Positions 1 to 5,245 of a stretch of 7,465 nucleotides of DNA are shown piece by piece; position 1 is the first letter of the stretch, and each line of letters begins with the position of its first letter. This DNA comes from Chitinophagaceae bacterium (GTDB lineage Bacteria > Bacteroidota > Bacteroidia > Chitinophagales > Chitinophagaceae): the NCBI GenBank assembly GCA_009996555.1, contig JAACZX010000109.1:1-7465 (forward strand). The letters are read 5' to 3'. A program made the translations under genes and the position numbers. The notes below the pieces were generated by a model. That model was not told the origin of the DNA and did not search any database. It was given only the letters and a program-made list of their open reading frames with translations.

Positions 1-9
1 AGCAGTTAG

Positions 10-1032
10 CTATTTGATGAAGATGGCATTTACAGAGCCTTCCCTGTTGTTAAGTTCAAGGGTTTGCTTTTGTTGATTTTTTAAAAGAACAGGTCCTTTT
101 TCTTTTCCAACGTAGTAAACATCATTACCAAAAACCAGCACATCTTTTGCTGCAGGTTTTGGATAAGTAAACGTTCCTACTGAAAAGCTGTACATCAAAC
201 TATCGTTCTTAAAAAGAAAAGCGGTACCGGTTCCATTATTTTCAAGTTCACCCGCTGCGTAAAAATCTGAACCTTTTAAGAACAACGCTTTCGTGATAAA
301 ATCTGAAACACCGGAAAGCCCCGGAACAGTGCCGCCTTTTTTCCACACCACTGGTTTTACAATACCTGCTCCGTTAAACTCTTGTTCGTAACCTGCAGCG
401 TACACATCAGTTCCTTTTACGATTACTGCATTTGCTCCTGCCGGATCAAGACCATCTGTAAGCCGGTCAATAACACCGTTCTTCCAAACAACCGCATACG
501 ATACATTTGAAGTAAACGTTTCTGTTCCTGCCGCATACACATCAGTGCCATTAACAACCACTTCGTTTGCAACAGATGCCTCGCCGTTGATAGCCAGTGA
601 AAGTTCGTTACCATTTTTCCAAAGCCTGGCAATTGGTCCCAGTATGCCGTTTTCGTAGCCTGCCACATACACATCATTTCCTGCCACAAAAACTGATTTT
701 GCATCGGCACTATTGTGTCCGTTGCTTAAACTTACAGCTGTGTTATTTTTCCAAAGCCTTGCCACCATTATGCCCGATGCATTTGCTTCACTTCCTGCAA
801 TAAACACTGCGGAGTCGGTTACAAACACACTATTAAAAACAACATTCCGTGTGCTGTCTGTTGAATAGATAAGTTTTCCGTTTTTCCAAAACCGGCCTAT
901 TGCAATATTAGTTGAACTGAGCTCATACCCCACACAATACACATCGGGTTCAGCAGTTGAAGGTTGTTCAATACTGTTTTTCTTTTTGCAGGAAAACATC
1001 AAAAACAAAGTAACAGGAATGATGTATTTCAT
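10..1032 (-). CDS. Lipoprotein with seven-fold WKNG repeat, probable seven-bladed beta-propeller
   Basis: A 340-aa exported lipoprotein of unknown function. Residues 1-15 form a lipoprotein signal (hydrophobic stretch ending MFSC, with Cys15 as the expected lipidated residue), followed by KKKN, a basic start seen in many Bacteroidota lipoproteins. From residue 30 to the end the protein consists of seven tandem repeats of about 37-48 residues. Each opens with a DVYxAGYE-like strand (near 30, 74, 120, 164, 209, 256 and 304), continues with a W/F-K-N/K motif (RFWKNG, RLWKNN, RLWKNG, VVWKNG, VVWKKG, FLFKND, and a worn LLKNQ in repeat 7), and closes with a strand like AKSVFVAGN. The spacing and strand pattern suggest a seven-bladed propeller; this is inference. 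No catalytic motif is visible, so ligand binding or a surface structural role is possible. The gap upstream is 84 bp and contains a weak -7-like element, TATCTTTC (minus strand, 1066-1073). The start is the only sensible one before the signal peptide. The stop is TAG, and only nine bases remain beyond it. Confidence 0.88.
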   Translation of the reverse strand: MKYIIPVTLFLMFSCKKKNSIEQPSTAEPDVYCVGYELSSTNIAIGRFWKNGKLIYSTDSTRNVVFNSVFVTDSAVFIAGSEANASGIMVARLWKNNTAVSLSNGHNSADAKSVFVAGNDVYVAGYENGILGPIARLWKNGNELSLAINGEASVANEVVVNGTDVYAAGTETFTSNVSYAVVWKNGVIDRLTDGLDPAGANAVIVKGTDVYAAGYEQEFNGAGIVKPVVWKKGGTVPGLSGVSDFITKALFLKGSDFYAAGELENNGTGTAFLFKNDSLMYSFSVGTFTYPKPAAKDVLVFGNDVYYVGKEKGPVLLKNQQKQTLELNNREGSVNAIFIK

Positions 1033-1116
1033 AAACCGGAGCTTCGGGTAAATTATCTTGGTTAAGAAAGATATTATTAAAAACCGACTGAACAGCTCTT
1101 TATCAAAAGAAAAAAT

Positions 1117-1344
1117 TTACAATTTTCCCTTCCAGATTTTATAGTAGTAATAAATAAGACCGGCGAGTGATGCAACAAAAACAATATAATAAATGATGTT
1201 GCCAACGGAAGGAGAGCCTTCAAAGAAACCCCAGTTAAGATACAGTCCAAAGGTCATGTGCAGCAGCATAAACAACATGCCCATTGAAACGGTTTGGATA
1301 ATGCGTTTCAGAAAATCCCTGGTATCCGACTCCATTTCACTCAT
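1117..1344 (-). CDS. Small two-helix membrane protein of unknown function
   Basis: A hypothetical 75-aa inner-membrane protein starting MSEMESDTRDF. The N-terminus is charged and probably cytoplasmic. Residues about 17-36 (VSMGMLFMLLHMTFGLYL region) and about 49-68 (NIIYYIVFVASLAGLIYYYY) are hydrophobic helices joined by a short loop, NWGFFEGSPSVG, and the protein ends in a basic tail, KIWKGKL. The frame is open further upstream to an ATG at 1416, which would give 99 aa. That extension is unlikely: it would translate straight through the terminator hairpin at 1374-1407, it contains cysteines and a mixed composition unlike a membrane protein N-terminus, and the ATG at 1344 begins right at the typical polar head. 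No Shine-Dalgarno sequence precedes 1344. The gene follows the barrel-like gene in the same direction but lies beyond its terminator, so it depends either on read-through or on a promoter I cannot identify. I do not recognise a named family. Confidence 0.75.
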   Translation of the reverse strand: MSEMESDTRDFLKRIIQTVSMGMLFMLLHMTFGLYLNWGFFEGSPSVGNIIYYIVFVASLAGLIYYYYKIWKGKL

Positions 1345-1373
1345 ACAAAATATTTCAGGAAAGGTACGAACAT

Positions 1374-1407
1374 AAAAAATGCTGTTGCACCGGAGCACAA
1401 CAGCATT
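1374..1407 (-). terminator. Intrinsic terminator of the barrel-like gene
   Basis: Read on the minus strand, a perfect 10-bp stem (AATGCTGTTG at 1407-1398 with CAACAGCATT at 1387-1378) encloses a 10-nt loop and runs directly into a T-tract: six consecutive T's, the first two of which belong to the stem. It begins 16 nt after the TAA stop at 1424. The plus strand has no comparable T-run after the stem, so it acts in one direction only. It ends transcription of the 154-aa gene and argues against a start at 1416 for the next gene. Confidence 0.85.
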
Positions 1408-1423
1408 CCTTTTCAATAATTAG

Positions 1424-1888
1424 TTATAAAGTGAAACGAATAGCAAAGCCGCCCCAGTTACCATTAAACCCGTTGCGTGATCCGCTTCCTAATTCAAAGC
1501 TTGGTTGCCAGTCGAGCGCAAGGTTCAATGGCATGTTGGTAAACTTATAATCAATACCCACAACGCCATCAACACCCACAGCCGTGATGCCTCTGTACAA
1601 ACCCACATGCACACCAGGTCCTGCATACCATTTCAATGCACCTTCTGAACTAAGGTTGCCATGGAATTCATACAAGCCACTGATGCGTGTGCCATAACGA
1701 TCGAAATATCCAATGAATTCAAGCGCATGCTTGCGCTCCGAGATAAATGTCTTCAGCGAAACACCGCCGCCATTCCACAACTTTACACCCACTGCTGTTT
1801 TATATTCAGTACTGTTTGTTGTTGCATTTTGCGCCATTGCCGTACTGAGCGTTCCTGCAAAAAGAAAAAGAAATAAGAGTTTTTTCAT
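1424..1888 (-). CDS. Secreted outer-membrane beta-barrel-like protein
   Basis: A 154-aa exported protein, probably a small outer-membrane beta-barrel; exact function unknown. Residues 1-19 are a classic signal peptide (MKK, then a Leu/Phe-rich core and AMA), with likely cleavage before Gln20. A short Asn/Thr-rich linker (20-29) follows. The rest reads as alternating polar/hydrophobic strands with Gly-rich turns: AVGVKLW (32-38), GVSLKTFI (42-49), HALEFIGYF (54-62), TRISGLYEFHG (67-77), LKWYAGPGVHVGLYRG (85-100), VGVDGVVGIDYKF (104-116), LNLALDWQPSFEL (121-133), and a last strand, GGFAIRFTL. That would make about eight strands, as in OmpA/OmpW-size barrels, and the terminal segment holds a Phe two residues from the end, close to the usual C-terminal aromatic signal. 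A promoter candidate sits at 1947-1954 and a strong terminator follows the stop, so the gene is probably monocistronic. The fold is inferred from pattern only. Confidence 0.85.
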   Translation of the reverse strand: MKKLLFLFLFAGTLSTAMAQNATTNSTEYKTAVGVKLWNGGGVSLKTFISERKHALEFIGYFDRYGTRISGLYEFHGNLSSEGALKWYAGPGVHVGLYRGITAVGVDGVVGIDYKFTNMPLNLALDWQPSFELGSGSRNGFNGNWGGFAIRFTL

Positions 1889-1946
1889 CTGTATGTTTTG
1901 TTTTGATTGTATGCTCTTAAAGACGGGCTGGTCTTGTAAGATGTTG

Positions 1947-1954
1947 CAAAAGTA
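1947..1954 (-). promoter_or_regulatory. Candidate Bacteroidota -7 promoter element for the barrel-like gene
   Basis: TACTTTTG on the minus strand matches the Bacteroidota -7 consensus TAnnTTTG exactly. A TTTC lies 21 nt further upstream, inside the end of the lysozyme gene, as a poor -33 element. The predicted RNA start near 1940 would give a leader of about 50 nt before the ATG at 1888. The site falls just after the TAA stop (1956-1958) of the upstream gene, where an independent promoter is expected. The -33 box is weak, so this is a candidate only. Confidence 0.5.
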
Positions 1955-1955
1955 A

Positions 1956-2750
1956 TTATTTCAGCAGCAGGTTTTGAAATTGAATACTATCACCGCTGAA
2001 TACATTAAAATCCACCTTGCCTGCAATACCATTTACTCTTCCGCTTTCGCTGTGCTGCCAAAAATACCAGTCTCGTTCAATACGAGGTGCCATAGGCCGC
2101 AGGTAATGCGCCACCCATAACGGATAATCTTCAAACTCATCTTTGAGGTATTGCCGGTAAAAATCAGCATTGGTGTAAATGATTGGCTTAACACCATAAG
2201 CAAGCTCGGTTGCATATAAAAAAGCTTTTACCCTTTGCTGCAAAACCGTTTTGCTGATGCCATAGGTTTGCTCCACATCAAGTACAGGTGGCAGATCACC
2301 TTCCTGCAGCTTTACCTGCTTTATAAAATTCTTTGCCTGTACAGTGCCGTCTTTTGTGGCAATAAAAAAGTGATAAGCTCCACGCACCACACCTGCATCT
2401 TTTGCCTTTCGCCAGTTCCGTTTAAAATGAAAATCAGTTGAGCCGATTCCTTCTGTTGCTTTAATAAAAGCAAAGCTGATCTGCACCCCTTCTACATTCA
2501 TTGCCTTCACCGCATCCCAGTTGATCACATTCTGGTAACGGCTCACATCAATACCATGCAGACTGTATTTAGTAGGAATTTCAATACCAAACTCACGGTA
2601 ACGGATCATGCCTGCCTGCCGTTCCAGCCACCAGTTACGCCCATACAAAAAAGCGCCGGCTGCAAAAACCACCATCACAATGATCCAGGGAATAATACGC
2701 AGTGATTTTTTTTTCTTACGGGCCATACGCAGGTGCAAATCTAATTTCAT
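1956..2750 (-). CDS. Membrane-anchored GH25-family lysozyme-like hydrolase
   Basis: A glycoside hydrolase family 25 protein (264 aa), predicted to cleave the beta-1,4 bond between N-acetylmuramic acid and N-acetylglucosamine in peptidoglycan. A basic N-terminus (RKKKKSLR) precedes one transmembrane helix at about 19-37, so the enzyme domain should face the periplasm on an uncleaved anchor. The GH25 signature motifs appear in order: HGIDVSRYQ (65-73, Asp68), FAFIKATEG (93-101), RGAYHFF (123-129), PPVLDVE (154-160, catalytic-pair Asp158 and Glu160), PIIYTN (189-194), LWVAHY (211-216), FWQHSESGRVNGIAGKVDFNVF (230-251, Asp247 probably the last conserved acid). The core is about 200 residues, as usual for the family, and no cell-wall-binding repeats are present. 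A second in-frame ATG at 2726 (MARKKKK, 256 aa) is equally plausible, since neither start has a ribosome binding site. The gene is divergent from the glycosyltransferase. Self cell-wall remodelling is more likely than a phage role: no phage genes are nearby. Confidence 0.9.
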   Translation of the reverse strand: MKLDLHLRMARKKKKSLRIIPWIIVMVVFAAGAFLYGRNWWLERQAGMIRYREFGIEIPTKYSLHGIDVSRYQNVINWDAVKAMNVEGVQISFAFIKATEGIGSTDFHFKRNWRKAKDAGVVRGAYHFFIATKDGTVQAKNFIKQVKLQEGDLPPVLDVEQTYGISKTVLQQRVKAFLYATELAYGVKPIIYTNADFYRQYLKDEFEDYPLWVAHYLRPMAPRIERDWYFWQHSESGRVNGIAGKVDFNVFSGDSIQFQNLLLK

Positions 2751-2852
2751 CAGTCATAATAAACAGGCGCTTGCATGCTTTTAATTTTTTATTAGCGTTG
2801 TTAACCGGGTTTAAAAAACAGGAAGTTCGCTTTGCCGTTCTTATTTTGCAGT
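2751..2852. promoter_or_regulatory. Divergent intergenic region between the GH25 and glycosyltransferase genes
   Basis: About 100 bp between two genes transcribed away from each other, so promoters for both should lie here or just inside the coding ends. On the minus strand the only exact TAnnTTTG match is TAGATTTG at 2736-2743, inside the first codons of the longer lysozyme reading. On the plus strand TCGCTTTG (2827-2834) differs from the consensus at one base and would start RNA shortly before the ATG at 2853, but has no good -33 box. Neither assignment is firm. The stretch is AT-rich and holds no hairpin or repeat that I trust. Confidence 0.4.
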
Positions 2853-3980
2853 ATGGTATGGCTGCTGCTTACATTGTTATTGCTGGTTCCTTATGTGGTT
2901 TTGTTACTGCTGTACCATTATTGGTGGAGCAAAACCAACACATGTTTAATTCCGCCACATTTTACAGCTACTACAAACTTTACCATTCTTATTCCCGCCA
3001 GAAATGAAGAAGCAACAATTGCTGCCTGTCTTGAAAGTATCCGTGCATTGAATTATCCAAAAGAACAAATTGAGGTTTTTGTTATTGATGATTTTAGTGA
3101 TGATAACACCGCTTCTGTTGTTGCCGGTTTTCATGAAGTGAAGCTGATTACGCTGAAAGATATTGTACACGAACGCATCAATTCGTATAAAAAGAAAGCT
3201 ATTGAAGCTGGAGTTGAAAAAGCAACAGGCGAATACATTGTTACAACCGATGCTGATTGTATTGTGCCTGCAAACTGGTTGCTCAATTTTGCATACATCA
3301 TCGAACAACAGCCAACTGTGTTTATTGCAGCACCCGTGGCCATGAAAGAAGAAAACTCTTTTATCAAGCTGTTTCAATCGCTTGACTTTTTAAGTCTGCA
3401 GGGTATTACAGCCGCATCTGTTGGTGCTGGTTTTCACAGCATGTGCAACGGCGCCAATCTTTGTTACAGTAAAAAAGCATTTTATGCGGTTGATGGATTT
3501 AAAGGCGTGGATCATATTGCCAGCGGCGACGATATGCTGCTGATGCATAAACTGTACAGCCGTTTTCCCAAGCAGGTACATTATTGCAAGTCGGCAGAAA
3601 GTATTGTACACACCAATCCGGTTGAAACAGTGGGTGAGTTTTTTAAGCAACGTATTCGCTGGGCAAGCAAAGCCGATAAGTATGATGATAAACGCATTAT
3701 TGCTGTGCTGCTGCTTGTTTACCTGCTGAATGTATGGATGCTTGTGCTTTTTGTTGCTTCGTTTTTCATGAGCGGATTATGGAGCCTTTTACTTGGCAGT
3801 TTGTTGTTGAAAACAGCTGTTGAACTTTTTTTCCTGGTTCCTGTTGCCCGATTCTTTAGGAAAGAAAAACTGCTTTGGTGGTTTCCGTTCGCACAACCAT
3901 TTCATATTGTATATACTGTTATTGCCGGTTGGCTGGGTAAGTTTGGCAGCTATGAATGGAAAGGAAGAAAGGTGAAGTAA
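2853..3980 (+). CDS. Membrane-bound family 2 glycosyltransferase
   Basis: A 375-aa GT2 (GT-A fold) enzyme that transfers a sugar from a nucleotide-sugar donor to an envelope glycan or lipid; donor and acceptor cannot be read from the sequence. Residues 2-23 are an N-terminal transmembrane helix. The catalytic domain follows: TILIPARNEEATI (44-56, start of the nucleotide-binding fold), FVIDDFSDDNT (76-86), TTDADC (131-136, the DxD metal/donor site), CNGANLCY (198-205), SGDDMLLMHKL (224-234, catalytic-base region) and QRIRW (266-270, the QxxRW-type motif of processive and membrane GT2 enzymes). Hydrophobic helices at about 282-306, 309-332 and 346-363 form the C-terminal membrane part. All key motifs look intact. 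The frame is open 21 nt further to a TTG at 2832; the ATG at 2853 is preferred because the extension adds only a weak PFLFCS stretch. A 102-bp gap separates it from the permease gene. Confidence 0.9.
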   Translation: MVWLLLTLLLLVPYVVLLLLYHYWWSKTNTCLIPPHFTATTNFTILIPARNEEATIAACLESIRALNYPKEQIEVFVIDDFSDDNTASVVAGFHEVKLITLKDIVHERINSYKKKAIEAGVEKATGEYIVTTDADCIVPANWLLNFAYIIEQQPTVFIAAPVAMKEENSFIKLFQSLDFLSLQGITAASVGAGFHSMCNGANLCYSKKAFYAVDGFKGVDHIASGDDMLLMHKLYSRFPKQVHYCKSAESIVHTNPVETVGEFFKQRIRWASKADKYDDKRIIAVLLLVYLLNVWMLVLFVASFFMSGLWSLLLGSLLLKTAVELFFLVPVARFFRKEKLLWWFPFAQPFHIVYTVIAGWLGKFGSYEWKGRKVK

Positions 3981-3984
3981 AGTA

Positions 3985-4017
3985 ACCCCGAAACCCCTCC
4001 GCCCCTAAAGGGGAACC
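3985..4017. repeat. CCCC/GGGG-rich intergenic element, possible small dispersed repeat
   Basis: Just after the glycosyltransferase stop lie three CCCC runs followed by GGGG. The core, CCCCTAAAGGGG at 4002-4013, is an inverted repeat able to form a four- to five-bp GC stem with a tiny loop. There is no T-tract on either strand, so it is not a normal intrinsic terminator. The motif resembles a short element that I recall scattered between genes in Chitinophagaceae and related genomes; that dispersal is recollection and cannot be confirmed from one copy. It stands out because the flanking DNA is strongly AT-rich. Confidence 0.45.
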
Positions 4018-4082
4018 AGTAACAGTTTAAGTAATTGTAACATCTTATTGATATAATTAGTTAGTTTCATTTTAATAAATAA

Positions 4083-5162
4083 ATGACAGCAGAATATTCT
4101 TTTACAAAAGTCTTTTGGAAAAAACTCCGCCGAAACAAAGGCGCTGTATTTGGCCTGGGCGTTATTGTGCTGGCATTACTTACTGCTGTGTTTGCTTACA
4201 TAATTGCGCCCGATGCTACACCTGATGCCAACCGAATTATTGTAGAAATTGCAGCAAAGAAGCCGGGATATAAACAGCAGTTTTTAAAACTTCCTGTTAT
4301 CACTAAACAAAAGCCTGGATTTATTAAAGGGCTTTTCCTTGGGAAAGAAGAACCGTTTGAATTACTGCCCATCACTTCCTGTAAAATAGTCAATGATACA
4401 GTTTTTGCTGAAAAATATATTGATGATGGCGTTACTGAACCAATCTCAATTCATATAAACGGAACCAAGCCACAAGACCTCATTACAACCAAAACCTTTT
4501 GGCTGGGTACCGATAAATTCGGGCGGGATATTTTAAGCCGCCTGATTGTTGGTGTGCGGGTTAGTTTAAGTGTGGGGTTGATTGCGGTTGCTATTTCGCT
4601 CACGGTTGGTATTTTCTTTGGTGCTGTTGCCGGTTATTTCCGTGGCTGGATCGACGAAGCGATTCTCTGGTTGATCAATGTTGTGTGGAGCATCCCCACT
4701 TTGCTGCTGGTGTTTGCTATCACACTTGCATTGGGCAAAGGCTTTTGGCAGGTGTTTATTGCCGTTGGCCTTACGCTTTGGGTAAATGTGGCCCGCCTTG
4801 TTCGTGGACAGATCCTCAGCATTCGTGAGTTGAATTATATTGAAGCCACCAGGGCAATGGGCTTTTCACATGCCCGTACCATCTTTAAACATATTCTGCC
4901 AAACATCATGGGCCCTGTTATTGTGATTGCTGCCAGCAATTTTGCCAGCGCCATTGTTATTGAGGCCGGGTTAAGTTTCCTGGGTGTAGGCGTGCAGGCG
5001 CCGCAACCCAGCTGGGGACTAATGATCAAAGAGAACTACAACTTCATCATCACCAATAATCCCATGCTGGCCATTGCACCCGGCATTGCCATTATGTTGC
5101 TGGTGCTTGCCTTTAACCTGCTGGGGAATGGGTTGCGGGATGTGTTGGATGTGAGAAGCTGA
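4083..5162 (+). CDS. OppC/DppC-type ABC transporter permease
   Basis: A 359-aa inner-membrane permease of the binding-protein-dependent (BPD) superfamily, peptide/nickel (OppC/DppC) branch, which forms half of the translocation channel in peptide importers. In order: a short cytoplasmic start with FWKKLRRNKGAVFGLG (11-26, the typical OppC N-terminal motif), TM1 (about 21-42), a periplasmic loop (43-138), the hallmark LGTDKFGRDILSRL (141-154), then five more helices. The EAA loop that docks on the ATPase is EATRAMGFSHARTIFKHILPN (254-274), with the essential Gly and the ILP end. SFLGVGVQAPQPSWGLMI (298-315) is another OppC signature. The family is usually near 300 aa; the surplus is the TM1-to-GTD loop, about 95 residues here. 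No OppB, ATPase or binding protein lies next to it, so partners must be elsewhere. The ATG is preceded by AT-rich DNA without a Shine-Dalgarno sequence. The substrate is unknown. Confidence 0.93.
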   Translation: MTAEYSFTKVFWKKLRRNKGAVFGLGVIVLALLTAVFAYIIAPDATPDANRIIVEIAAKKPGYKQQFLKLPVITKQKPGFIKGLFLGKEEPFELLPITSCKIVNDTVFAEKYIDDGVTEPISIHINGTKPQDLITTKTFWLGTDKFGRDILSRLIVGVRVSLSVGLIAVAISLTVGIFFGAVAGYFRGWIDEAILWLINVVWSIPTLLLVFAITLALGKGFWQVFIAVGLTLWVNVARLVRGQILSIRELNYIEATRAMGFSHARTIFKHILPNIMGPVIVIAASNFASAIVIEAGLSFLGVGVQAPQPSWGLMIKENYNFIITNNPMLAIAPGIAIMLLVLAFNLLGNGLRDVLDVRS

Positions 5163-5245
5163 GGAACGAAATAGATTACCTCTCCTCACATTCCCTTTTT
5201 TCCTTTCCCGTCATGCCTTAACTTGTATGCATCAATCAACTGCAT

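Noticed and set aside
1036..1047. CCGGAGCTTCGG near-palindrome just upstream of the lipoprotein start
   Set aside because: Short, imperfect, with no loop; could be an operator, but nothing supports it.
1081..1116. Possible terminator after the 75-aa gene (CTGTTCAG next to a T-run on the minus strand)
   Set aside because: The stem is only three base pairs with a two-base loop; not a credible hairpin.
2832..2852. TTG start extending the glycosyltransferase by seven residues
   Set aside because: A rare start codon with no ribosome binding site; the ATG at 2853 directly precedes the hydrophobic N-terminal helix.
2946..3650. Open minus-strand frames opposite the glycosyltransferase
   Set aside because: Cysteine- and asparagine-rich translations with no motif, lying antisense to an intact conserved gene.
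4062..4069. TAGTTTCA as a -7 element for the permease gene
   Set aside because: It differs from TAnnTTTG at the last two positions, and such near matches are common in AT-rich gaps.
5160..5201. Possible terminator after the permease gene: TGAGGA and TCCTCA arms followed by a run of six T's
   Set aside because: The stem is only 6 bp with a 17-nt loop and the T-run begins several bases later, so it is too weak to call.
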